Source of the DNA: Hexactinellida sp. DTS-2022
Lineage: Eukaryota > Porifera > Hexactinellida
Direction of reading: 5' to 3'
Assembly: GCA_028753945.1 (NCBI GenBank)
Contig: JAPNXP010000009.1
Location: 930,001 to 994,000 of the forward strand
DNA: 64,000 nt
A model generated the notes under the pieces. That model was not told where the DNA came from. It was given only the letters and a program-made list of their open reading frames with translations, and did no database searches. Each line of letters begins with the position of its first letter. Positions within the stretch are counted from its first letter, which is position 1. A program made the translations under genes and the position numbers. Below are positions 32,350 through 42,583 of this stretch, piece after piece.

Positions 32350-32877
32350 ATGTCTAGTTCTAAATCGAGACATGGTACGCGGAAGCATAAATGGTGTTTA
32401 GACTTCTCGAGCAGACACCACAGTTCGCTGCCCCTGCCCCCTGGCTGTCGGCCGGTGCTCGCAGAGGAGCAGACCGCGGACCAGCCGCAGGAGCAACAGA
32501 ATAGGAATCTGCTAACCAAGCAGTCCTGGAACACGGCTCTAGCCCCCATGTACCAGGTGCCGATGAATCTGTTCCTAATGTACATGTCGGGTGGCACCAT
32601 TTCCATATTCAGCCTTATGATGGTAGGACTGCTCATGTACCGACCCATATCCGCCCTGCTGACTTCAAAGGAGTTCTACAAACAGCTGAGAGGCGACCAG
32701 CGGCCGCTTCAGATGTTCGTGTACCTGCTAGCTAACGTCGCGAGCCTGGCTCTGGGTCTGTACAAGTGCGACCTGCTCGGGATACTGCCCATCTACGCCT
32801 CGGACTGGATAGTGTTCGGAGTGGAGCGGGAGGTGATGGAGATTGTGGGCGGCGGCCCTATACTGACTCCCAGCTGA
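32350..32877 (+). CDS. EMC4: ER membrane complex subunit 4
   Basis: A 175-aa single-exon protein. The signature MNLFLMYMSGGTISIFSLMM and the second membrane segment (VYLLANVASLALGLYKC, ending LPIYASDWIVFG) match EMC4/TMEM85 in order and spacing; the family is usually about 180 aa. EMC4 is part of the complex that inserts tail-anchored and multipass proteins into the ER membrane. The N-terminal 60 residues are polar and basic, as usual. The protein ends in GGGPILTPS, resembling the GGG-L ends of relatives. Confidence 0.95.
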   Translation: MSSSKSRHGTRKHKWCLDFSSRHHSSLPLPPGCRPVLAEEQTADQPQEQQNRNLLTKQSWNTALAPMYQVPMNLFLMYMSGGTISIFSLMMVGLLMYRPISALLTSKEFYKQLRGDQRPLQMFVYLLANVASLALGLYKCDLLGILPIYASDWIVFGVEREVMEIVGGGPILTPS

Positions 32878-33022
32878 CAGACAGATATAGTATAATGGCA
32901 GTTATATTCTCACAAATGGGATGTGTTTAATTATAATTATATGCTAATTAGTCCTGTTGCAGGCTTTGCCATTACATATAGGTAAGCTGGAACACTCCCT
33001 AATACACAGTGTGTATTCTGAG

Positions 33023-33080
33023 ATATTGAAAAGTCCAGAGCACTGGACTGAAGGCACATGTGCTCTGGACTTTTCAATAT
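33023..33080. repeat. Perfect 21-bp hairpin between EMC4 and KIF3B
   Basis: Arms 33023-33043 and 33060-33080 are exact reverse complements, with a 16-nt spacer that also contains GGACTG. It lies 53 nt upstream of the KIF3B ATG, so it falls in either the KIF3B leader or the EMC4 3' flank. Confidence 0.85.
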
Positions 33081-33132
33081 ATGGTATTCTGTATGAAACC
33101 CTGAATCAGGTTACAAGCCTCTAGCTAGTGCG

Positions 33133-36100
33133 ATGTCTAAGAGCGAGGTATCAGTAGGCTCGGATGCCCAGTCTAGCAAGAACCAGGAGAATATCCGCGT
33201 GGTGGTCCGCTGTCGCCCGATGAGCGAGTCAGAGGTGTCGCAGTGCCACTTTAACATCGTGGAGATAGAGGGCACCAGTGGGGGCATAGCTCTGCTCAGC
33301 AAGAAGGGCGCAGGGGAGAATAAGCGCGAGTTTACGTTTGACTCTGTGTACGATTGGAACTCTAAGCAGATTGATGTGTACCTGGAAACAATACACCCAA
33401 TAGTGGAGTCAGTCCTGCAGGGGTACAACGGCACCATATTCGCGTACGGACAGACTGGGACTGGGAAAACCTTTACTATGCAAGGTAGGACTGTAACTGT
33501 AATTAATTAATATTATTATCCTATTATGCTTATTCATAGGGTTACCTACTGACTCTGAGCTAAGGGGAGTTATTCCGAACTGTTTCGACTTTATTTTCTC
33601 GCACATCTCCAAGACTGAGAATCTGCAGTTCCTGGTCCGGGCCTCCTACATGGAGATATACCAGGACGAGGTCAAGGACCTCCTCTCCAAGGACCAAAAG
33701 AAGAGACTCGAGCTGAGGGAGCGTCCTGACACAGGTCACACGTTGTTTAATATTATTGTTATAAGTCTTTAGGTATAACACAGCCAACATTTGTTTTAAT
33801 TTAATCACGTGTATAATTATTATTTAGAGATACAGTATATGAAATATCGGTTAAGGCGAACAAAGTTTAACTCCCTAGCCTATACAAATGCATGCAACTG
33901 ACTTCGGTTAATATGAATTCCGGATAATACTAACAGAGGTTCCCTGGTGTTCGTATTAACAAAAATCTACTGTACTTTGCTTGCAACTTAATTAATTAAG
34001 TAATTAAGTTTATGTTTTATCATAGCTTGACAATACTAAGTTATGTAGATAGTTGTGTAGAAATACATACATCAAGTTTCTATAGAATTATTCTATAGAC
34101 TGTTTATCCCCACGCGGGAGTGAGGCAGTAGTGCAGAACTAGTTTCTTCCCGGAGTCGTAGAGGTCGAATAGAGTGCCCACCTCTTGGTCCGGAGATGGA
34201 CAGAAGCACTGATTTATGTACAGGAAGACCTGCTCATCCGAGTCCGCTTGGATCTGTTTCTTCACAAAGCTGCTAATCCAGCCCACCTGTCTGCCCCGCT
34301 CCACCATGTAGTTCTTCTGTTTGAGAATAGGAGCGTTGGCTGTCGGCTTAAGCATTACCGTTACTTTGTTAGAAACAGCTGGTTTAGGTGTCGGCTCTGC
34401 TACCTCTGCTTCTGCACTCATTTCAGTCGCAACTGCTTAGCTATACGTACTGCCCGGTAGTTAATTAATAACCGGAATTATAAGTTATTTTAATCTTACT
34501 AAAATTATTTTTGATACTTACAAGACCAGAGATTCGATTATAATAAATACAATTTAAGTTGAACACTTTGGTGCTGTTTCTTTTCAGGCTCATAAATATA
34601 ATAAATAACGGCTAATACGTATAAACGTATGAATTCAGAGGTCCCCCGGTGTATTACCTTATAAGTGTACAAGAATTAATTAACATCTCATATACGACTA
34701 ATTACCCACTAATAAGCCTAATTCCTCAGTACTTGACATCTTCCAGCTGCCACAGTCCGTCATTGAGGTAGTGTATCAGCTCAATAGCGACTCCCTTGTT
34801 GACGGTCTGTATCTCTTTGGTGGAGGCCAGCGCCTGTCCCACGCCCAGCCCGTGCTGCTTCCCCTCGGCGTATATCCCAACTATGGAATCCTTTTCCGCC
34901 TCGTCCATGCGACCGCCCCTCGAGTTGAGTCCCGGAGCCATAACGTTGGCACCGGACAGGATGAACTTAATAGCCCCCGAGTCGACTTGGAACCTGGGCA
35001 GCAGGAATGGGAACCTGTGCAGGAGTTTCAGAGTGGGCAGGTAGGGCCCGTCCCTCTTTCTGAAGAAGAGCGGCTCCTTGCGACAGGCTACGATCTCTAC
35101 GTGGTCCTTGGCTTTGATTAGGTTAACCGGCTCTTTCTTGGGCAGAATGTCATCCAGATAGGGGGCCAGGGCGGGGTACTGGTCCCGTATGTTACTGCGG
35201 ATCGCCTTCTGGATCGACTGCTTAACTTGGATCTGACTGGTGATGTCACCCTCAACATCAAACTTCTTGAACATTGCTCCACTAATTGCTAACTGACTAT
35301 ACTAATAGTATACTTAATAGTGGCTGCTTTAAGGGCAAATTTAGCTAGATAATTAGCTAAACATAAAAAGTCATTGCGCTTGGGCTAAACCAATAGTAGT
35401 CCAGGATTAATTAATTAATGATTCCATAGACTCAATTGGTATACTACTTGTAGAACTACTGAATTACTGGTAAATTAACTTAAACTGTAGTTATCATATC
35501 AACTAGAAATGTATGTTAGCTAAAGACAAAACAATGTTTTCCATACCGTATAACGAATGAATACAAAGTACGAGCTAGTCAGTAATTTCACTGTTTGTTT
35601 AACCTTAGGTGTATACGTACAGGATCTCTCATCATTCGTTACGAAGAGTGTTAAGGAGATTGTCCATGTAATGAATGTGGGGAACCAGAACCGTAGCGTC
35701 GGTCGCACGGACATGAACGAGCACTCCTCCCGCTCCCACGCGATATTCGCTATAACTGTTGAGTGCTCAGAGATCGACACGGAGGGAGAGAGCCACATCA
35801 GAGTAGGCAAACTCAACCTTGTCGACCTCGCAGGTACTTTGTCCCTGTAGCAAATAATAATATTCTGAAGTATTACGTGATTTCGCTTAGGGAGCGAGAG
35901 ACAGGCTAAGACTCACTCGACTGGGGACCGTTTCAAAGAGGCGACCAAAATAAACCTCTCCCTCTCTGCCCTGGGAAATGTAATTTCTGCCTTGGTAGAC
36001 GGGAGTGTGACGCACATTCCCTACCGAGACTCGAAGCTAACTCGACTGCTGCAAGACTCTCTCGGAGGGAACTCTAAAACAGTGATGGTGGCCACGATTG

Positions 36101-37901
36101 GGCCGGCCAGCTACAACTTCGAAGAGACCCTACTCACTCTGAGGTACGCGAACAGAGCGAAGAATATTAAAAACAAACCTAGAATCAACGAAGACCCAAA
36201 GGACGCTCTGTTAAGGTAGTAACCACATGGCTGCATTGATATGTGACGTTATTATCTGTTTGTATCCAGAGAGTTTCAAGAGGAGCTGTCCCGACTGAAG
36301 TCCATGATGGACAAGAGGAAGAAACATTTCCGAGAGAGGAACAAGGAGGGGGAGGGAGAGTCCGACGGGGACAGGGAGGACAAGGACCACGAAACTTATC
36401 TGAAAGAGAAGAGACACCGTCTGGAGTCGGAGAAGGCAGATCTGCTGCAGAACACGGAGATGGTGGAGGGGGAGAAGGAGCGCATGGTGCAGGAGGTACA
36501 GAAGAAGGTCGAAGAGGTGACTAGTCAACAATCTGTTATAGCTAAGGAGAGATAGGTAGTTACATGATAAGAACAGGTTAAGAAGGAACAGAAGAACCGA
36601 GACAACCTTGCAGCTAAGATTAAAGCCATGGAGAGCAAGCTGTTGGCCGGAGGAAAGACGATCTCTGTGCACACAGCCGAGCAGGAGAAGGCGCTAGCGG
36701 AGCGGAGACGGCAGATCTCCCAGCAGAAGGCCCGCGAGCTGGAAATAAAGCAGAAGCTGGAGGCGAACAAGGAGAGCGCGTCTGAGATAAAGGAGACCTA
36801 CAACAGCCTGCAGGAGGAGGTGGACAACAAGACTCGGAAGCTTAAGAAGCTGTATCACCAGCTGCAACTCACCAAGGCGGAGATCGAGGACCACACCAGC
36901 GAACAGGTGGATATAACAGGCAATAACGAACTAGAGACATTCGTTCCCGGGCGTTAACCTTGTTGTGTGTAGGTCAGTAGGAAGCAGGACTTGTTAAGCA
37001 CCCAAGAAATGTTGATGAAGGAGATAAAATTCAAGAACTTGGTCCTGGATAACTTCGTTCCTCCGCAGACCCGAGAGAAGCTCTGCTCGCGAGCGGAGTA
37101 CGACGAGGATAAGGAGGAGTGGTATCTGCGGGGAATATCAAGGGACTTCGACGTTAAGAACCTCCGCCCGAGGCCCGGGTCTGCCCTGGGATTCAGCAGG
37201 CCCTACACTGCTTACGCGAGGAGAATGGCAGTCGCGACAGGCGAGCCAAGGTATACAAACTATTTGCTGCAAGTGAATAATGTTATTTTAAAGCTTACCA
37301 ATATACTACGTATTTGAAAGGTAATCCCAATATCCCATATCTACATTTAAGGTTAAAGTTCAGAGTAGTTCCAATGAGTCAAAATATCAGCTTTTGGTAT
37401 AAATTACCATATGATGATAACTACACTTAATCATTAATACAAATATTAGTAAAGGGGGAGGAATATCACCTTATTGTAGTGTCTAGTGAGCACTAAAAAT
37501 CAATTAATAATAATATTAGTATTATAGTGCAATTCTAATAATTGACTTTACGTATATCCTTTGAATTGAATATATACGTAATACGTGATTGCCTCTACAG
37601 ATACAAGATATGCAATATAATCTCGCTTGAGCTTGACATGCCCACCCGGACAACGAGAGACTACCAGGAGCCCGCAGTGGACCCCGCTGTCCAAGCTCTG
37701 ATGGACCAAGTCAAGCGGGAGGAAGAAGAGGAACTCATAGTGGACTGCGCTATGAGTTCTAATAAACCCAGTAAAATAGACTATACTAAACTGAGTAAGC
37801 AAAAGCTAACTAATCCAGCAGAGGATTCCGCTAGGAGTAAGAAGGAGGTCTTGTACCCATCGACTCGGGGCCTGATCCCAAACTCCGTACGGTATTTATG
37901 A
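33133..37901 (+). CDS. KIF3B: Kinesin-2 motor subunit KIF3B, eight exons
   Basis: Exons are 33133-33484, 33540-33734, 35609-35833, 35891-36215, 36270-36516, 36577-36906, 36973-37250 and 37601-37901, giving 750 aa against about 747 in humans. The motor domain carries the P-loop GQTGTGKT, switch [10 protein letters not shown] and switch II LVDLAGSE. Neck and stalk follow, with the family landmarks KAMESKLL and [13 protein letters not shown] near the tail and STRGL near the end. The exon 5/6 border was fixed by gap-free alignment to the family: an apparent in-frame extension after 36516 reads into stop codons and is intron. KIF3B pairs with KIF3A and KAP to drive anterograde transport in cilia. 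Intron 2 is 1.87 kb and carries two antisense genes (MCTS1, ATG12) and a MITE. The donor at 33735 (GTCACA) is weak. The other introns are 54-66 nt, except the last (350 nt). Confidence 0.96.
33833..33972. mobile_element. TA-flanked MITE in KIF3B intron 2
   Basis: The ends are CAGTATATGAAATATCGG and the inverse of CAGTAGATTTTTGTTAATAC; the right arm reaches GAAC at bases 21-24. TA on each side. 140 bp, degenerate, non-coding. Confidence 0.6.
34104..34421 (-). CDS. ATG12: Autophagy ubiquitin-like protein ATG12
   Basis: A 105-aa single-exon protein of the ATG12 family. After a variable 20-residue head it shows [19 protein letters not shown], then the [19 protein letters not shown] core and the C-terminal [12 protein letters not shown]. 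The last residue is the glycine that ATG7/ATG10 activate and that forms the isopeptide bond to a lysine of ATG5, so no C-terminal trimming is required. It is nested antisense in KIF3B intron 2, about 300 bp downstream of MCTS1, which lies on the same strand. The ATG start gives the expected full domain. Confidence 0.96.
   Translation of the reverse strand: MSAEAEVAEPTPKPAVSNKVTVMLKPTANAPILKQKNYMVERGRQVGWISSFVKKQIQADSDEQVFLYINQCFCPSPDQEVGTLFDLYDSGKKLVLHYCLTPAWG
34422..34725. other. Spacer between MCTS1 and ATG12
   Basis: About 300 bp AT-rich, inside KIF3B intron 2. It should hold the ATG12 promoter and MCTS1 3' end. No TATA box is evident. Confidence 0.6.
34726..35274 (-). CDS. MCTS1: MCTS1/MCT-1 re-initiation factor
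   Basis: A 182-aa protein, matching the family's 181. It opens MFKKFD and ends with the [19 protein letters not shown] signature of the PUA domain (residues about 92-172). The N-terminal half is the pre-PUA domain. MCTS1 works with DENR as a heterodimer on the 40S subunit, in re-initiation and tRNA ejection after termination. It has no intron and lies antisense in KIF3B intron 2. The start is fixed by MFKKF. Confidence 0.97.
   Translation of the reverse strand: MFKKFDVEGDITSQIQVKQSIQKAIRSNIRDQYPALAPYLDDILPKKEPVNLIKAKDHVEIVACRKEPLFFRKRDGPYLPTLKLLHRFPFLLPRFQVDSGAIKFILSGANVMAPGLNSRGGRMDEAEKDSIVGIYAEGKQHGLGVGQALASTKEIQTVNKGVAIELIHYLNDGLWQLEDVKY
35275..35608. other. Rest of KIF3B intron 2
   Basis: AT-rich, no coding sequence; it contains the promoter region of MCTS1 (antisense) and the acceptor of KIF3B exon 3 at 35607-35608. 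Confidence 0.7.
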
Positions 37902-38831
37902 GTCGTAGCTCGACTTACGGCAACGGTCACTAACAAAACTAACTCGCAAAGTAACTACTGGGTCAAGCAAACATTTAAGCAATTAAGTACTAGTGTTTTG
38001 TGTGCTGTTACTATTTAATATTAATTAAATAATAGAGCTACGGTATACAAAATATCAAATTATTATTTGAGAAGGTTATTATGCGTAAAGTTAATAGTAT
38101 AATATTTCAAGGGTTGGCACCGGCTAGCAGCTTATACTGACAATTCTACATTTACCAAGTTAAAGAGTAATAAGTTAACAAATAACTATAATATTGTTGC
38201 AAACCGTTCAGAGACTATTGTTGTAGTTTCACAGAGAATACTTAATTGTAAACGGTTCAGTTTAATTAATAGCAACAGGTTGAAGTTACCAGCAAAATGG
38301 AAAGACTTCTTAAATCAGCATTCCCACTAAGTAGTAAGTATTATATAACTGTCTTCTTAATAGCAATTAGTATAAATGCTGTTCAGTCATTATCCATTAT
38401 TTATTGCTTCAATTAACTAATTTATTTTCCCTTGGATTATCAATCTGTACATCGGAATGGTCGATTCCTTTCAAAGTATTCAAACCATGAAAAGTAATTT
38501 ATATTGCATTGACTTATTTGTATGTTTTTCCTCTTTAGAGTGTTAACCCACTGTAGAGCTGGAGTTTGTATAGAATCAATAGAACAGAATGTAGATAAGC
38601 AAGTTTTGGTAAGTTTAGTCAACTTTTAGGGTTTATGACGCATAGACCCTAGTATTATTGATGGAAGAATGCAGGCTTTATTGAATCAACGAAGCCTTTC
38701 CTTACATTCTATGAAACAATTTCTATACACATAATAACGGTATAAAAGCCCAGAATTGAGAATTAATATGTATAAAGAAGATATCCATATAATTACCAAT
38801 TATTTTATCGTCTGAAAAATCTATTTCCCTA
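37902..38831. other. Intergenic with a TATA box before the tetraspanin
   Basis: No gene is supported. TATAAAAG at 38741-38748 is 83 nt before the ATG at 38832. Confidence 0.55.
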
Positions 38832-39551
38832 ATGGCAAGCCCCGAAATAAAGGACGGAATGTTACTCCGAGTTTTAATGCTAATTTTCTGCGCATGGCTA
38901 TGGGTATTGGCGGGAGCGATCATAGCGCCTATAGCTTATTACATTATTGCTTTCAAGGACTTCTTTCAATTCCTCGGTTCGGAGGCTTACTTCCATATCA
39001 TCTATATTGCTACCCCGGTTCTAATCATATTGACTATCGTGGTGCTCTTGAGTTCTAGCATTGTCGGATGTTGCAGCGCAGCGCTATACAACCGCTGTCT
39101 GCTCACGACTTTCAATATTCTGCTAATCACGAGTGTGTTCGTGCATGTAGCGGGAGCAGCTATATTCCTGGTGCTGCAAGACGAGATTTCCACTAAAATG
39201 GGAGAAGCGATGAGTAGCTATATGAAGAACGGGTCTGTGTCTGACGTCATATTAACCTTCGACTCCATTCAGGAGGGGCTGGACTGCTGTGGGACGGAAT
39301 CTCCCACCGACTGGTACGCGATCGGAACACAGATTCCCTCCAGCTGCTGCATCGAACAAGGATGCTCGACTTTAATATTGAATAACGTACACAAGTCAGG
39401 GTGTGCGTACCACCTGAAGACTAACTTCCAATGGATAGGCATCCTATCCATTATAGTGGCTATCATAGTCACTTGCATGGAGATATTCGGTATAATAATA
39501 TCTTACATACTAATTTGTAAGCCAAGATATATAATAGCTCATCCAGTGTAA
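38832..39551 (+). CDS. Tetraspanin, 239 aa
   Basis: Four membrane helices at about residues 12-40, 55-80, 88-114 and 201-228. The large extracellular loop (about 115-200) carries the defining CCG (152-154), the second motif PSSCC (169-173) and further cysteines at about 178 and 191, so six cysteines in three disulfides are possible. The cysteine pair after helix 2 (GCC) is a typical palmitoylation site. Tetraspanins organise receptors and integrins in the plasma membrane. The loop is short and contains one NGS glycosylation motif. Single exon; sub-family not assigned. Confidence 0.93.
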   Translation: MASPEIKDGMLLRVLMLIFCAWLWVLAGAIIAPIAYYIIAFKDFFQFLGSEAYFHIIYIATPVLIILTIVVLLSSSIVGCCSAALYNRCLLTTFNILLITSVFVHVAGAAIFLVLQDEISTKMGEAMSSYMKNGSVSDVILTFDSIQEGLDCCGTESPTDWYAIGTQIPSSCCIEQGCSTLILNNVHKSGCAYHLKTNFQWIGILSIIVAIIVTCMEIFGIIISYILICKPRYIIAHPV

Positions 39552-40170
39552 CTGGATTGTTCTGTATGAAAAGCTCCCTCATTACTTCCCAAGGCAATTC
39601 ACACTACAGCCAGAATTACTAATTGTTTTGAGTGTTATTTTAAAAATATTATGATACACTTGTGATAGATTTATGAATAAAATATGGGTATTGAGTTGAA
39701 GATTTCTCAATTTAAACTACAGTAAAACCTTCTGAAAGTGAACACCCTGGGGACCAGCCAGATGTTCACTTTAGAGAGGTGTTCACTTTTCATGATTTAT
39801 CATAACTTGTGTCTAAGGTAATGGGAAATTTAGGGACCGAGAAAAAGTGTTCATATTTTGGAGTTGTTCATTTCTTGAATGTGTTCACTTTTGGAGGTTT
39901 TACTGTATTTAATTTAACAATTATAAGTAATTAAAACAGGAGAGGGTAGGATATACAGCAGAACATAGAAACTGGAATTAAGTATGCAAAAGACATAACT
40001 ATACATTGTTATCCAATAAGCAGCTAATGATGTCGTAAGAGCAATACGAGAATAAAAAAGCGCTTGTTTCATAAAAGCTGACATTGTAAACTGGTGGCAT
40101 GCAAAAAAGCGCGCTGTTTGATAAAGCTGATAGTATAAACTGGTGCACACGCATGTTAACTGTTTGGAAG
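39552..40170. other. Intergenic with a MITE
   Basis: It holds the MITE at 39720-39905. Downstream of it (39910-40170) I see no gene; the ORFs here have no domain. Confidence 0.6.
39720..39905. mobile_element. TA-flanked MITE, 186 bp
   Basis: The left end starts CAGTAAAACCTTCTG and the right end is its inverse (GGAGGTTTTACTG); both arms reach GTGAAC at bases 19-24. TA flanks. Inner direct copies of GTTCACTTTTG suggest transposase-binding sites. Confidence 0.8.
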
Positions 40171-40602
40171 TCAATTGCCAATCTTATTGTACAGATCATT
40201 AATCTCATCAAGCAGTGCAAACTTCTCTAATTCTAGAGAATATTTAGTTAGCTGATCTTCCCTGATTTTCTCCATATTCAGTTTGTTTCTATAGTTAGCA
40301 GTGCTAGCCCTCTTGTTCTCTGTCTTCCGGATAGATTTTATTTTCTTACAGTCTTCTGCACTGATTTCAAGAATAGAGAGAATTCGCTTGAAACAGGGGA
40401 AAGAAAAAGATACTAACTTTTTACGGTCCAAAAACACAAGCCAATTGTCTGATTTTGTCAAGTCAGTTCCATCTTTGATAAACAAACGCCTCCCTTCCCG
40501 TTTTATAGTTTTAACAGAACAGACAGTAGCGAACCTCTCAGGATTATTTGTGGCAAATTCAGAAGTAGTACTTCCATATTTACAACTCAGATTATTTGCC
40601 AT
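40171..40602 (-). CDS. Maf/CNC-like bZIP-like protein, paralogue 1, 143 aa
   Basis: One of three paralogues in this window (with 43415 and 47131). The start is the ATG at 40602; translations beginning earlier use GTG. Residues 58-90 resemble the extended homology region of Maf/CNC bZIP proteins (LVSFSFPCFKRILSIL, then SAEDCKKIKSIR). Residues 91-108 are the basic region (ENKRAST, then R at +9 and K at +11 from the Asn). Residues 110-138 form a helix with leucines at heptad spacing. The invariant Arg of bZIP proteins, eight residues after the Asn, is Tyr here. N-terminal residues 34-60 share a G-R-L-D-W-LDR pattern with the paralogues. It probably binds DNA as a dimer, but specificity may differ from known bZIPs. 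The element GCATAAATAC lies 38-48 nt before the ATG. Single exon. Confidence 0.7.
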   Translation of the reverse strand: MANNLSCKYGSTTSEFATNNPERFATVCSVKTIKREGRRLFIKDGTDLTKSDNWLVFLDRKKLVSFSFPCFKRILSILEISAEDCKKIKSIRKTENKRASTANYRNKLNMEKIREDQLTKYSLELEKFALLDEINDLYNKIGN

Positions 40603-40986
40603 AATCAGATAATGCCACACACATTTGCATATTTGTTAAGGTATTTATGCATCTGTTCAATACAGCGGTAATACTAGGATTTTCAGCATTGTCTAATAGC
40701 TATATAGCGCCCTACTTACGTGTCAATAATCTTACAATATTTTGGGAATATAGGTTTGTAGGTCAGTTAACAATTTGTTTGAAAGCAGGGTGTTCATTTC
40801 AATTCTGTTATCCAGAATTGATTAACTATTAACGATCCAGTGAGTTCTACAGGCTTGAAATTGCTAGGATGATAACGAATAGTGTATCTGTGAACAAGTT
40901 TAACACTTAATCCTTATCGAAGCGCCCGAGTCGACTCGTAATAATAATAAAATTTTGTTAATTATATTAGAACTGTTCCTGATTTG
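40603..40986. other. Bidirectional spacer
   Basis: The region between the divergent bZIP-like paralogue 1 and the L30 gene. It contains ATTTGCAT at 40623-40630 and a TATA-like GTATTTATGC (minus-strand GCATAAATAC) at 40641-40650. No gene. Confidence 0.5.
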
Positions 40987-41328
40987 ATGTCAGGTGCGGA
41001 AATTCCCAAGCTGTTAGCTGTGACATTACGAAACAGTACCATACGAAGACCCTACTGGATTAAAGATATGGCAAAAGCCCTTGGGCTGATAAAGAGGGGC
41101 CCGATAGTCCTAGTAAAGAATACTGAGCATAATTGCGCTAAGCTTAAGTACTTGTCCAAGTTGGTGGTAGTGAAACATGTAACGATTCGAAACTACGCGA
41201 ATCCTTATGGCACCAGTCGCTTGAATGAGAGGGGAGAATTATTTCTAGGAGACACCAATAACTTAAACCAAACTCTAGAGGTACTAGCTCCCAAAGAACA
41301 TGTTAAGCAGGAGAATGGTATACAATAA
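40987..41328 (+). CDS. MRPL30: Mitochondrial ribosomal protein uL30m
   Basis: 113 aa from ATG at 40987. Residues about 9-36 match the L30 signature (LLAVTLRNSTIRRPYWIKDM, then AKALGL), and residues about 60-78 match the second conserved part, LVVVKHVTIRNYANPYG. In the bacterial and mitochondrial large subunit L30 lies near the central protuberance. The length and the C-terminal extension fit the mitochondrial form rather than cytosolic uL30, which has a different core. The N-terminus is short for a targeting signal, so import may use internal information. Confidence 0.8.
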   Translation: MSGAEIPKLLAVTLRNSTIRRPYWIKDMAKALGLIKRGPIVLVKNTEHNCAKLKYLSKLVVVKHVTIRNYANPYGTSRLNERGELFLGDTNNLNQTLEVLAPKEHVKQENGIQ

Positions 41329-41530
41329 ACCTTAATACATCCAAATTATAATAAACTGTATTCGAATTGTTTTATTTCTAATACAATCACTATATTAGTT
41401 CAGTCGATAGTTAATACATTTTATTTGAATTGCTTAAGTTACTGTTACTAAATACCATTTTATATCAAACACATAATACGACAGTTCATTCTTTAACAAT
41501 CTATAGATATTATTTCAAATTAGAGTTAAG

Positions 41531-42583
41531 ATGCAAAACTGTGTCTCTGGTGCTGCAAAACGCAACAGAAGAATAAGCAATTTAATTAGTGAAGACGAAA
41601 ACAGTGGGGAGGATGACAAAGCGGGGATTGGAAAAGAGATAACTGAGATTCTCCAACTTGAAATTGGTCCGCAAAGTTACATAACTCAGGAAGGTAATGA
41701 AGATGACCCTCAGTACTCTGTCAACTGTTCTGACTGGTTGATATTAAAAACCATGGATTGTCAAGATGCCAATCTAATTGAATCTTCAATCGGTTCTCCT
41801 CGATGGAGAATTACGGACAGCACAACAATCTGTCTACAAGAGGTTGACATTAAACTTGAGATTTTAGACGAAGATCCAATCCATGGTACCGACGGCACAG
41901 GAACACCAGCTGAGCATAACTCACAAATGGAAACTCCAAATGATAAAAAGGTTATAAATAAATCGAAAATCCAACCCAATCCCTCTCACCCCTGTGACGT
42001 ATGTCCCAGAGTGTTCGTATACAAATCTAGTCTAACTTCACACAAGCGCCTTCACACAGGAGAACATCTGTTTCTGTGTGAGAAATGCCCGAAGAAGTTT
42101 GTTAAGAGAACCCTGCTCGAGTTGCACGTGCGTTCTCACACGGGAGAGAAGCCCTACTCCTGTCACTATTGCACTGTTAAGTTTAGCAGCAAGTCCAGTC
42201 AACAGGTGCATCTGCGAATTCACACAGGCGAGAAGCCCCACGCGTGCAGTACATGTCCAAAGAAATTCTCCAGGAAAACTCAGCTAACAGAGCATGTACG
42301 CGTTCACACTGGAGACCAACCATTTCTATGTGAAACCTGTCCGAAGAAATTCTCAAGCAAAGTCAACTTAACAGTTCACCAGCGTGTCCACACGGGAGAG
42401 CGGCCCTACTCCTGTGTGCACTGTCTCAAAGACTTTGTGCAGAGGACAAATCTATCTACTCACATGCTAATTCACACCACTGCGAGATCATTTAGTTGCG
42501 ACCACTGCTCTTCTAAGTTCAAACGAAAGCAACATCTCACCAGGCACTTATCTACTCATACAGGGGATCCTGAATTGAAGTAA
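41531..42583 (+). CDS. C2H2 zinc finger protein, seven fingers, 350 aa
   Basis: The N-terminal 155 residues are acidic and without a known domain (no KRAB, ZAD, BTB or SCAN). Residues about 157-345 carry seven C2H2 fingers in tandem with TGEKPY-type linkers; six linkers are near canonical, and the one before the last finger is altered (TTARSF). The fingers read CxxC-x12-HxxxH throughout, so all should bind zinc. It is likely a sequence-specific transcription factor. The gene has no intron and the fingers share CPKKF motifs, typical of recent finger duplication. No ortholog can be assigned. Confidence 0.9.
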   Translation: MQNCVSGAAKRNRRISNLISEDENSGEDDKAGIGKEITEILQLEIGPQSYITQEGNEDDPQYSVNCSDWLILKTMDCQDANLIESSIGSPRWRITDSTTICLQEVDIKLEILDEDPIHGTDGTGTPAEHNSQMETPNDKKVINKSKIQPNPSHPCDVCPRVFVYKSSLTSHKRLHTGEHLFLCEKCPKKFVKRTLLELHVRSHTGEKPYSCHYCTVKFSSKSSQQVHLRIHTGEKPHACSTCPKKFSRKTQLTEHVRVHTGDQPFLCETCPKKFSSKVNLTVHQRVHTGERPYSCVHCLKDFVQRTNLSTHMLIHTTARSFSCDHCSSKFKRKQHLTRHLSTHTGDPELK

